From assembly GCF_024363565.1 (NCBI RefSeq), contig NZ_JAJEKE010000019.1, forward strand, positions 1 to 64,000: a DNA stretch of 64,000 nt, read 5' to 3'. Position numbers and translations under genes: made by a program. Below the pieces are notes generated by a model. It did not search any database and had not been told where the DNA came from. It saw nothing but the letters and a program-made list of their open reading frames with translations. Origin of the DNA: Lutispora saccharofermentans (GTDB lineage Bacteria; Bacillota; Clostridia; Lutisporales; Lutisporaceae). Shown here piece after piece: positions 24,867 to 32,215 of the stretch; the stretch's first letter is position 1, and each line of letters opens with the position of its first letter.

Positions 24867-26294
24867 ATGGATATTATTACAATTTTTCAAGTATTGCTCC
24901 GATGGGGTGTGTTTGCACTCATCGGAGGCCTTTTATTGGCACTTACCATTTCTGTCGGCTACATGATATATAAAAAAGCGTTTCATGGCCAAAAGAGTAT
25001 GTCGAAAACGCAGGGGATTATCCTGTTTCTTTTGTCCTGCTGGCTGTTGCTGGTACTGGCACTGACCACCTTAAGCCGCGGTGCAAACTTCACCGGCAGC
25101 TTTAATATTGACTTTTTCAGCGCCTACGTCAACGCATGGAATAAGTGGTCAATCAGCGAATTGCAGCTTATTATCTTCAATATGCTGATGTTTACACCGT
25201 TGGGATTTTTATTACCGCTTTTCTGGAAGAAGGCAGAGAAGTTCAAGGTAACTCTTTTCGTGTCTATTGGGCTGACTGTCTGTATTGAAATCGTACAATT
25301 ATTGACGGGAACCGGGATTTTTGAACTTGATGACTTATTCCACAACTGCATTGGAAGTATGCTTGGATATTTTTGTATAATGGCAGTGCTTTCTATTATT
25401 AGGGAAAGACGCGTTCGTTTTGTTCCCATAGGCAAAGTGCTGATACTCCCGTGTGTCATTGGAATGATAATTGGCACGGTGTCGTTTGTTTATGAGCAGC
25501 AGCCTTACGGAAATATGCCTATTCTTCCTGCGGCAAAGCAGGATATGTCAATGATTAATCTTACAGCCGACCTTTCCTTAACAGAGCAACCGGCATGGGC
25601 CTCCATATATAAAAACACCTATGCGGAGGATCAGGATTATATAGAACGAATTATAGCTCAGCTTTCCGAATCGGAAGATGTTATCTTTTCTGGTGTTCAA
25701 CGACGTGAAGGCGAAAACCGTGTTTACACTGGCAAAAGTCCCAATAGTGAAGATGTTCAACTCAACTTCTTTTTTAGGACAGGACATTGGCGTTACACAA
25801 CATGGCGTGATACCGCTACATTGACAGAGGAAGCAGCGAAGAGCTACGGAGACTTTTATAAAAACTGGCTGAAAGAAAGTGGACTGCTCCCTGATACCGC
25901 TGTTTTCAGTATACAAAACAACGATACGCTTCGATGGGACGCACCGGAAGAGAACGACCTGTCAATTGCCAAAACCGCATTCACATCCGGCTCTATCTTA
26001 ATGCAGTTTGATAGCAATTTGGAACTTACTTCCATGCATTACGGAATCAGCTGGAATGAATATGTAGCAACGGAAGAAATTATTTCTCCCAAAGCAGCCT
26101 TTAAAAAGGTTGAAGATGGAAACTTTGAACAATATGTCCCCTTCCGGCAGGGAGATACACTGTGGGTAAAAGAATGTAAGCTCGCTTATGTTTACGATAC
26201 AAAAGGATTTTATCAGCCTGTTTATCGATTTACTGGATATATCAACAATAATGATAATTCATGGGATTGTCAGATCCCTGCTTTGGCAAAATAG
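24867..26294 (+). CDS. VanZ-family membrane protein with large C-terminal extracellular domain
   Basis: The 475-residue protein has a VanZ domain over residues about 45-190, with the family's acidic helix-loop pattern (IIFNMLMFTPLGFLLP, CIEIVQLLTGTGIFELDDLFHN). A further helix follows at about 190-210, then ~260 residues predicted to lie outside the membrane (EDQDYIERIIAQLSES onward). Typical VanZ proteins are 160-200 residues, so the extension is notable. VanZ confers low-level teicoplanin resistance in Tn1546 by an unknown mechanism. The gene follows vanS by 122 bases and has VanR-box-like sequence in its promoter region. Confidence 0.82.
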   Translation: MDIITIFQVLLRWGVFALIGGLLLALTISVGYMIYKKAFHGQKSMSKTQGIILFLLSCWLLLVLALTTLSRGANFTGSFNIDFFSAYVNAWNKWSISELQLIIFNMLMFTPLGFLLPLFWKKAEKFKVTLFVSIGLTVCIEIVQLLTGTGIFELDDLFHNCIGSMLGYFCIMAVLSIIRERRVRFVPIGKVLILPCVIGMIIGTVSFVYEQQPYGNMPILPAAKQDMSMINLTADLSLTEQPAWASIYKNTYAEDQDYIERIIAQLSESEDVIFSGVQRREGENRVYTGKSPNSEDVQLNFFFRTGHWRYTTWRDTATLTEEAAKSYGDFYKNWLKESGLLPDTAVFSIQNNDTLRWDAPEENDLSIAKTAFTSGSILMQFDSNLELTSMHYGISWNEYVATEEIISPKAAFKKVEDGNFEQYVPFRQGDTLWVKECKLAYVYDTKGFYQPVYRFTGYINNNDNSWDCQIPALAK

Positions 26295-26363
26295 CACTTC
26301 ATGTTATGCTTAAAACAATATGAACGTAAAAATCTATTAAGCTTTAAATTTACAAACGGGAGA

Positions 26364-26412
26364 ATCTTAGGGAAATATCAACTTTATTTTAGGGTTTTCT
26401 TAGGAGTTTAAC
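26364..26412 (+). promoter_or_regulatory. Tandem VanR-box-like sites without a functional downstream gene
   Basis: ATCTTAGGGAAATATC (26364-26379) and TTTTCTTAGGAGTTTAAC (26395-26412) share TCTTAGG at a 33-bp spacing, three helical turns, and resemble the site before the VanZ-like gene. They precede only a terminator and a racemase fragment, which suggests the old resistance-operon promoter. Confidence 0.45.
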
Positions 26413-26431
26413 AACTTAATATTAAAAAACG

Positions 26432-26480
26432 GCCTGGCTGTTATTGATAACATAGTCTTATCAAAGCAGGCAGGCTTTTT
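26432..26480 (+). terminator. Long hairpin terminator
   Basis: GCCTG pairs with CAGGC at the base and TTGATAA with TTATCAA near the loop, followed by TTTTT. It would stop transcription starting from the VanR-box-like region. Confidence 0.75.
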
Positions 26481-26521
26481 GATTCTAAAAAGGAAAGGTA
26501 CATGAAACGTAAACACATTAC

Positions 26522-26698
26522 ACAACCTTAGTTGATATATCTGATATCCCTAATGTTATGTGTGGGTATATTGCCGTTATAATAGGAAAATCCGATAATG
26601 CTGAAATAACAGCCTATGACTTAGCGGAACAAGCAGAAACAATTAAGAATAAACTGTTAAGTCGTTTAGTAGCATGGTTAGAAAGAGTAATGATTTAA
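26522..26698 (+). pseudogene. C-terminal fragment of a serine/alanine racemase (VanT- or Alr-type)
   Basis: A frame with no start encodes TTLVDISDIPNVMCGYIAVI, then ITAYDLAEQAETIKNKLLS and a final RLVAWLERVMI. This is the conserved end of alanine racemases and of the racemase domain of VanT, which supplies D-serine in VanC/E/G-type resistance. About 58 of roughly 370 (Alr) or 700 (VanT) residues remain. Its place downstream of vanRS and the VanZ-like gene favours VanT. Confidence 0.72.
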
Positions 26699-26718
26699 TT
26701 GCTAAAAATGTATTATAG

Positions 26719-26757
26719 AACCGCACGACGGAAATAAAAAACCGTCGCCTTGCGGTT
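26719..26757. repeat. Nested inverted repeat between element fragments
   Basis: AACCGC pairs with GCGGTT and GACGG with CCGTC, around an A-rich loop. It sits between the racemase and recombinase fragments. There is no T-run, so it is not an obvious terminator. Confidence 0.5.
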
Positions 26758-26785
26758 GAATATCTATGCTGTAAAAAGCTATAAA

Positions 26786-27132
26786 GACAAGATGTATATC
26801 GGAACAATGGTACAGGGGCGGCAAAAAGTCATCAGCTATAAGGTTCACGACAAAGTTGCCACCTCGGAGGATGAATGGTATGAGGTACCAGATACCCATG
26901 AGCCTATTTTGGAGCAAGCAGTGTTCAACCGTGCGCAGGAGCTTCTGCAAAGGGCAGCTATGTATATTATATGTGCTCTACTTATAAGCGAAAGTCAAAG
27001 GATAAATGCAAAAAGCACACCATGAGGCTTGATATTCTGGAAACGGCTGTTCTGATGGCAATAAGCAAGCAAATTGAACTGATCGAAAACCTTGAAGGCA
27101 TTATCGCTGAAATCAATAATGCTTCTTATGAA
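26786..27132 (+). pseudogene. C-terminal remnant of a large serine recombinase, frameshifted
   Basis: The region encodes MYIGTMVQGRQKVISYKVHD and DTHEPILEQAVFNRAQELL, typical of the recombinase domain of TndX/Tn1549-type large serine recombinases. After a frameshift near 26968 it continues in another frame with CSTYKRKSKDKCKKHTMRLD, matching their zinc-ribbon end. The catalytic N-terminus is absent, and the sequence ends abruptly at a MATE fragment. It is almost certainly the leftover integrase of the van element. Confidence 0.78.
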
Positions 27133-27300
27133 GCAGATCCAACTCCAAGCCCCTGACCTAATGCAGCGACTACCAGGAAAATGGGGAAAGCTACAGATAC
27201 TGCACCGATTGCAGCAGTATCATGAAGCATTCCAACAAAGGCAGTATCTGTTGTATAAATTCCGGACAATATTAATGCTATCCACATATCCTGGTTGACA
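27133..27300 (-). pseudogene. N-terminal remnant of a MATE efflux gene (right piece)
   Basis: The minus strand encodes MWIALILSGIYTTDTAFVGM and VSVAFPIFLVVAALGQGLGV, followed by GSAS. This is the first MATE helix-loop-helix, and it is cut exactly where the serine recombinase remnant ends. A C-terminal MATE piece in the same orientation lies at 22275-22560. The surrounding 27300-27459 contains no other gene. Confidence 0.68.
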
Positions 27301-27459
27301 GGTGGAGTATTGCGATGGGCAGGTGATCCTGTGTCAAGAATAATAACATTTAAAGCAGCTAAAGAAGGAATATAGCGAAAAGCATAGAAATATGTAAAGT
27401 ATATATGATAAATAAACAAGAACAAATATGAAAGGGCATAATGCAGCAGGTATGATTTC

Positions 27460-28806
27460 ATGAAGGGTGATATGACTAGGGGAAATACGACGAGGATATT
27501 GATCAAGTTTGCAATTCCTCTTTTGCTGGGGAATTTGTTTCAACAGCTTTATAATACGACGGACGCTATAATAGTGGGAAGATATATAGGAAAGAACGCA
27601 TTGGCAGCGGTAGGGGTTGCAAATCCGATTATGTCTGTTGCCATCTTCTTTATATTCGGTATATGCATCGGCACTTCGGTGCTTATGGCTCAGCTTTTCG
27701 GAGCCGGGAAATATGATGAATTAAAAAAAGAGGTTTCTACCTCATTGATTGCCGGGATAATTTTTACTATAGCATTATCTATTGTTTGCATCCTTCTATC
27801 CAGATGGATGCTCATAATAACAGGTACGCCTGAGGAGATTTTAGATGATGCCGATATATTTTTAAAGATAATATTCGGCGGGCTGATCTTTTCCTTCTTA
27901 TATAATTTTTATTCATCCTCGCTCAGAGCCATAGGGGATTCAAACACACCGCTGATATTTCTGATCATTTCCTGTGTGCTCAATGCAGTGTTATGTATTG
28001 TTTTCGTTGCAGGCTTTAAGCTGGGTGTAGCCGGTTCGGCGATTGCAACGGTGATCGCACAAGGCATATCGTCCTTATTATGCGTGGCATATGTTTATAC
28101 CAGAATTCCGTTGCTCAGCCTTAAAAAGGATGAGCTTGTGGTGGAAAAAGACTTGTTGAAGCTAAGCCTCCAATATAGCTGGGTGACAGCGCTGCAGCAG
28201 ACTTGCATATATATTGGAAAGCTTATGGTCCAGGGAGTTGTTAATCCCTTTGGGACAAATGCCATAGCTGCCTACAACTCTGTTACAAGGATCGATTCCT
28301 TTGTAATGGCGGGCGGCGAAAGCTTATCTGCATCTGTTGCAACCTATTCCGCTCAAAACAAAGGCGCGGGCAAGACGGACAGGATTATGGAAGGCTTCAA
28401 GAAAAGTGCTGCCATAATGGCTGTATATAGTATTATTATAGGCCTGGCCATATACTTCAAAGCCGAAGGCATAATGAAGCTGTTTGTCTCCGCTGATGAA
28501 AAAGAAGTCATATCCATAGGCATAGGATACTTAAAAGCTATATCATTTTTTTACATGCTTTCAAATATCAACAATGTTTTTCAAGGATTATTCAGAGGGA
28601 TCGGCAAGCTGCGCATAACATTTTTTGCTACCTTCATACAGATCATCATAAGGGTTGCATTGTCTTATATCCTTGCGCCCCATTTCGGCATCGCAAGCGT
28701 ATGCTATGCCATTGCTGCCGGATGGGTGGTAATGCTTGTATATGAAATGCTGTCTTATAGAAAATATTTTAAAGAAATCAAGGATGAAGAAAGAGCAACG
28801 ATCTAA
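27460..28806 (+). CDS. MATE-family multidrug/metabolite efflux transporter
   Basis: The 448-residue protein has about 12 membrane helices with the MATE repeats FAIPLLLGNLFQQLYNTTDAIIVGR and, in the second half, VNPFGTNAIAAYNSVTRID. It exports organic cations or other small molecules using a Na+ or H+ gradient. A second ATG at 27472 is possible, and neither start has a strong ribosome binding site. It is intact and different from the MATE fragments nearby. A ykkC-type riboswitch begins only about 60 bases downstream and leads the next operon, not this gene. Confidence 0.92.
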   Translation: MKGDMTRGNTTRILIKFAIPLLLGNLFQQLYNTTDAIIVGRYIGKNALAAVGVANPIMSVAIFFIFGICIGTSVLMAQLFGAGKYDELKKEVSTSLIAGIIFTIALSIVCILLSRWMLIITGTPEEILDDADIFLKIIFGGLIFSFLYNFYSSSLRAIGDSNTPLIFLIISCVLNAVLCIVFVAGFKLGVAGSAIATVIAQGISSLLCVAYVYTRIPLLSLKKDELVVEKDLLKLSLQYSWVTALQQTCIYIGKLMVQGVVNPFGTNAIAAYNSVTRIDSFVMAGGESLSASVATYSAQNKGAGKTDRIMEGFKKSAAIMAVYSIIIGLAIYFKAEGIMKLFVSADEKEVISIGIGYLKAISFFYMLSNINNVFQGLFRGIGKLRITFFATFIQIIIRVALSYILAPHFGIASVCYAIAAGWVVMLVYEMLSYRKYFKEIKDEERATI

Positions 28807-28867
28807 TATCATATAGCATTTTCACGAACATATGTATTGAAATGTATGTTAAATATGATACAATATC

Positions 28868-29001
28868 ATAAGAGAGTGTATCTAGGGTTCCGGCTTTATA
28901 GCGTCTGGTCCGAGCGATGCAGGATAACATCTACACTTTTGGGAGAAAAGCCCGGAGGACGAGTCTCTGTTCGGAGATTTGTCCCGGGGCTTTATTTTTT
29001 T
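28868..29001 (+). promoter_or_regulatory. ykkC-family riboswitch with overlapping terminator
   Basis: The leader contains the family's conserved blocks in order: CTAGGGTTCCGG, GTCTGGTCCGAGCG, a short GATG...CATC stem, and GGGAGAAAAGCCCGG. Downstream CCGGGGCTTT (28984-28993) plus a T-run can pair with AAAGCCCGG (28947-28955), which belongs to the aptamer, so ligand binding would prevent termination. Members sense guanidine, ppGpp, PRPP or nucleoside diphosphates. I cannot assign the subtype by eye. A transporter operon downstream is compatible with guanidine or ppGpp. Confidence 0.8.
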
Positions 29002-29027
29002 ACCTATTTATTGGGGAGGGGTTATTC

Positions 29028-30032
29028 ATGAGCGTAATAAAAGTTCAAAATCTATGCAAGACCTTTAAGGTAAAAACTAAAGAAGCGGGTTTAAAGGGCA
29101 GTGTGAAGTCTATTTTTACTCCTTCCTTCAGGGAGATCCATGCGGTAAATAATATTTCCTTTGAGGTTGAGGAGGGTGAAATATTGGCCTTCATAGGCCT
29201 TAACGGAGCAGGGAAATCCACCACCATAAAAATGATGACGGGGATATTGCATCCGACCTCCGGCAGCATAGAAGTGCTGGGGATGGATCCTGCAAATCAA
29301 AGGAAAAGATTATCATATAAAATCGGTACGGTGTTTGGACAAAAGTCTCAGCTTTGGTTTCATCTGCCACCCTTGGACAGCTTCAACCTGCTGGGCAGCA
29401 TATACGAACTGGACAAGGAAAAGCTGAAATCAAGGATAGAACTGCTGAAAGAGGTATTTGAAATAGGGGATTTGATGGATATCCCGGTAAGAAAGCTTTC
29501 GCTGGGCCAACGGATACGCTGTGAGATAGCGGCGTCTATTCTGCATGAGCCTGAAATAATATTTCTGGATGAGCCTACCATAGGGCTTGATGTGGTGGTA
29601 AAGCAGAAGATCAGGGAGCTTATTTTGAAGCTGAACAAAGAGGAGAATACCACTATATTCCTCACCTCTCATGATGCCGGGGATATTGAGCAGCTGTGCA
29701 AGAGGGCCATCATAATAAACCATGGAGAAGTGGTGCTCAATGAAACCATCAAGAGGCTTAAATATGATTACCTCAATAAAAAGGTGATACATATCAAATA
29801 TAATGAGGCGGTGGAAATAGGGAATCATGATTTAGACATACTGAAAAACAGGGGAGATGCCATAAAGGTCCAGGTGGACACATCGAAGCAGGATATTGAG
29901 GAGGTCCTGTCAAGCCTGATAAAATGCGGCAAGGTTGAGGACATCATCATATCTGAGCCGCCCCTGGAGGAGATCATATCCTTCATCTATAAGCAGAATA
30001 AGGGAGGGGATCGGGATGAAGGCGCTCAATAA
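29028..30032 (+). CDS. ABC transporter ATP-binding protein under ykkC-type riboswitch control
   Basis: The 334-residue ATPase has Walker A GLNGAGKST, the Q-loop region VFGQKSQLWFHLPP, the signature LSLGQRIR, Walker B IIFLDEPTIGLD and the same C-terminal extension as its paralogue at 16923. ATG at 29028 has GGGGAGGGG upstream; an in-frame upstream start lies within the riboswitch and is not credible. It is followed by two ABC-2 permeases in a coupled operon (next start overlaps by 17 bases). The direction is probably export. The riboswitch ligand or a related metabolite is the best guess for the substrate. Confidence 0.93.
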   Translation: MSVIKVQNLCKTFKVKTKEAGLKGSVKSIFTPSFREIHAVNNISFEVEEGEILAFIGLNGAGKSTTIKMMTGILHPTSGSIEVLGMDPANQRKRLSYKIGTVFGQKSQLWFHLPPLDSFNLLGSIYELDKEKLKSRIELLKEVFEIGDLMDIPVRKLSLGQRIRCEIAASILHEPEIIFLDEPTIGLDVVVKQKIRELILKLNKEENTTIFLTSHDAGDIEQLCKRAIIINHGEVVLNETIKRLKYDYLNKKVIHIKYNEAVEIGNHDLDILKNRGDAIKVQVDTSKQDIEEVLSSLIKCGKVEDIIISEPPLEEIISFIYKQNKGGDRDEGAQ

Positions 30033-30816
30033 ATATTTGCAGATATCAAAGATAACAATGTCCAACAGCCTGGTATACTTTTGGAATTTTCTCAGCAAAA
30101 ATTTATTCTTCATATTCATCATGTTCATATATCTGATGCTCTGGAAAAACATATATGCGCAAAAGGCTACGGCCGCTATGGGAGACCTCACCTTGAACGG
30201 AATGATATGGTACTTGATCTTTACCGAGCTTGTAACCTTATCCAGGACAGATTTGCACACCCAGGTAAACGATGATGTAAAGACAGGGAATATTGCTTAT
30301 CTGCTGAATAAGCCCTACAATTATGTGCTTTATTGCTTTTCATATTTTATAGGGGAAATAGGCACCAGGCTTTTATCCAACAGCTTCATCGGATTGGCTA
30401 TAGGATTGATCTATGCGGGAGCCATTGAAGATTTCAGCTTCATCAATCTGCCCTTTATCATTTTGTCTTTGCTCACAGGCTGTGCCATAAACTTTTTTAT
30501 ATACCTGTGCCTGGCATTGACTTCCTTTTGGGTGGAGGAAAACAGCGCTTTTTTCTGGATTTATTCAAAATTGATATTTACATTGGGCGGTATGCTGATG
30601 CCTATAGACCTTTTCCCGGAATGGCTCCAGAGCATATCCCGATACATGCCCTTTGCTTATGTGACATATGTCCCTGCAAGGTTGGCTGTCGATTTCTCCT
30701 TTGTGAGCTTTTGGAGGCAATTTCCCATACAGCTGCTGTATTTGGGAGCTTTCTTTGCTGCAGCTGTGTGTCTGTACGGAAAGGGGGTCAGGAATCTGAA
30801 TGTTAACGGAGGTTAA
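30016..30816 (+). CDS. ABC-2 type transporter permease (first subunit, riboswitch operon)
   Basis: The 266-residue protein has six predicted helices and the pattern DDVKTGNIAYLLNKPYNYVL that mirrors TSGNIAYELCRPADLYNLW in the paralogue at 16123. ATG at 30016 follows GGGAGGGGATCGGG inside the end of the ATPase gene. It forms the membrane channel with the next gene, whose start overlaps its end by 17 bases. Confidence 0.87.
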   Translation: MKALNKYLQISKITMSNSLVYFWNFLSKNLFFIFIMFIYLMLWKNIYAQKATAAMGDLTLNGMIWYLIFTELVTLSRTDLHTQVNDDVKTGNIAYLLNKPYNYVLYCFSYFIGEIGTRLLSNSFIGLAIGLIYAGAIEDFSFINLPFIILSLLTGCAINFFIYLCLALTSFWVEENSAFFWIYSKLIFTLGGMLMPIDLFPEWLQSISRYMPFAYVTYVPARLAVDFSFVSFWRQFPIQLLYLGAFFAAAVCLYGKGVRNLNVNGG

Positions 30817-31597
30817 AAAGAGTCTAAGGCTTATCTGCTGCTATTTTAAATTCAATATATCCTCGGCTATGGAATACAGGGCCAGCTTTCTTGTCCAATG
30901 TTTCGGCATGATGCTTAACAACTCAGCCTTTATCTTCTTTTGGTGGATACTATTTAATAATGTGAGCACCATAGGCGGTTATACCTTCCGGGATGAAATG
31001 ATGCTGTGGGCCATATCTTCTTCCAGCTTCGGTTTTTGTTTCGTGGTCTTCGGCAATGTAGGAAATATAACCAAGATGATACTAAACGGTGAGCTGGACA
31101 CATATCTGCTGCAGCCCAAGGACCCTCTGGTAAACATAGCTTGCTCAAGGACGGTGGTATCTGCATGGGGGGATGCATTGTACGGCATGATCATATTCTT
31201 TCTCATAAGGGGATTTGATGTCAAAGGCTTCCTATTGTTTTTATTGTTCTGCATCACAGGAGCCTTGATATTGGCTTCCGTGCTGGTGTCCTTCCACTCG
31301 TTGAGCTTTTATACAGGGAATACGGAAGGGCTGACCCAGCTGGCAATAGAGTTTCTCATATCCTTCAGCATTTATCCTGAGGGAATATTCAGCGGCGGCG
31401 TTAGGTTTATACTGTATACCATCATCCCCTCCGCCTTTATAGTATATATACCTGCAGCTGTTATCAAGCAGTTTTCGATATTTATGCTGCTGAAAGTGCT
31501 GGGGGTCTCGGTCCTATGGATAGCTACAGCCTATGGCATGTTCTACAAGGGCCTTAAAAAATATGAGTCAGGCAATCTGATAATAAGCAAACTATAA
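30800..31597 (+). CDS. ABC-2 type transporter permease (second subunit, riboswitch operon)
   Basis: The 265-residue membrane protein carries SAMEYRASFLVQCFGMML and NGELDTYLLQPKDPLVNIAC, equivalent to QMEYRTSFILLS and NGDFDRILVRPRTTILQVLG in the 15335 paralogue. It completes the ATPase-permease-permease set. The following membrane protein has its own promoter, so the operon probably ends here. Confidence 0.87.
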   Translation: MLTEVKKSLRLICCYFKFNISSAMEYRASFLVQCFGMMLNNSAFIFFWWILFNNVSTIGGYTFRDEMMLWAISSSSFGFCFVVFGNVGNITKMILNGELDTYLLQPKDPLVNIACSRTVVSAWGDALYGMIIFFLIRGFDVKGFLLFLLFCITGALILASVLVSFHSLSFYTGNTEGLTQLAIEFLISFSIYPEGIFSGGVRFILYTIIPSAFIVYIPAAVIKQFSIFMLLKVLGVSVLWIATAYGMFYKGLKKYESGNLIISKL

Positions 31598-31615
31598 TGC
31601 AGAAGATGAGAATTT

Positions 31616-31624
31616 TGGTATAAT
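31616..31624 (+). promoter_or_regulatory. Extended -10 promoter
   Basis: TGGTATAAT gives a consensus extended -10 element about 60 bases before the small membrane protein gene at 31688. Confidence 0.6.
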
Positions 31625-31687
31625 GAAAAATAGGAGTGCGAGCGTTTAGTCATCGGACAAATATGCGGAGTTGTGAGGTGAGGGCAT

Positions 31688-32095
31688 TTGAAAGGCTTGT
31701 ATAGGATTCATTCAATTATTCTTTGTTTTGTTGGTGTAGGGGCACTGTTTGGCGGCATGCTGGGGATTACGGACCCTTATGGAGTTTCCTTCGGGATGTC
31801 GACTGAGCTTTTAAGGAGGGGGCCTTTTACCAGCTTTCTGATCCCGGGATTGTTTTTATTTATTGTCATCGGATTAGGGCATCTGGCTGCGTTTGTATTT
31901 GTTAAAAGAAGGATGAAACTCCATCCCTATATCAGCGGCGCGGCAGGATGCATATTGATGGCCTGGATAATGATCCAATGCTATATGCTGCAGGCGATCA
32001 ATATTCTGCATGTGATATTTTTCATGATAGGCTTGGCAGAAAGCGGGATCTCTTTGTATATGCTTGTCAAGCTCAAGCAGTTTCCTTTTTCTTAA
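31688..32095 (+). CDS. Small four-helix membrane protein of unknown function
   Basis: The 135-residue protein starts with TTG after GAGGTGAGGG and has four hydrophobic helices (about 8-30, 46-70, 80-100, 105-130), with basic residues in the loops. I do not recognise a family. It is separated from the ABC operon by a promoter-like TGGTATAAT and from the following SLH gene by about 120 bases, so it seems to be a single-gene unit. Confidence 0.7.
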   Translation: MKGLYRIHSIILCFVGVGALFGGMLGITDPYGVSFGMSTELLRRGPFTSFLIPGLFLFIVIGLGHLAAFVFVKRRMKLHPYISGAAGCILMAWIMIQCYMLQAINILHVIFFMIGLAESGISLYMLVKLKQFPFS

Positions 32096-32215
32096 AATGA
32101 GATAGGGGAAACAGATGGAAATAGTTTAGGTTGACAAGAGGGGTATTAAGGCTTATATTACTAGATAAGTTTCAATATTATAAAAATTTATTTAAATACT
32201 AAGGAGGAGTGTAAG

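Noticed and set aside
26750..27025. Intact 91-residue protein
   Set aside because: It is the out-of-context C-terminal part of a serine recombinase, and its last residues are read in a shifted frame.
28917..29027. Earlier start for the ABC ATPase gene
   Set aside because: The frame runs through the ykkC-type riboswitch and terminator.
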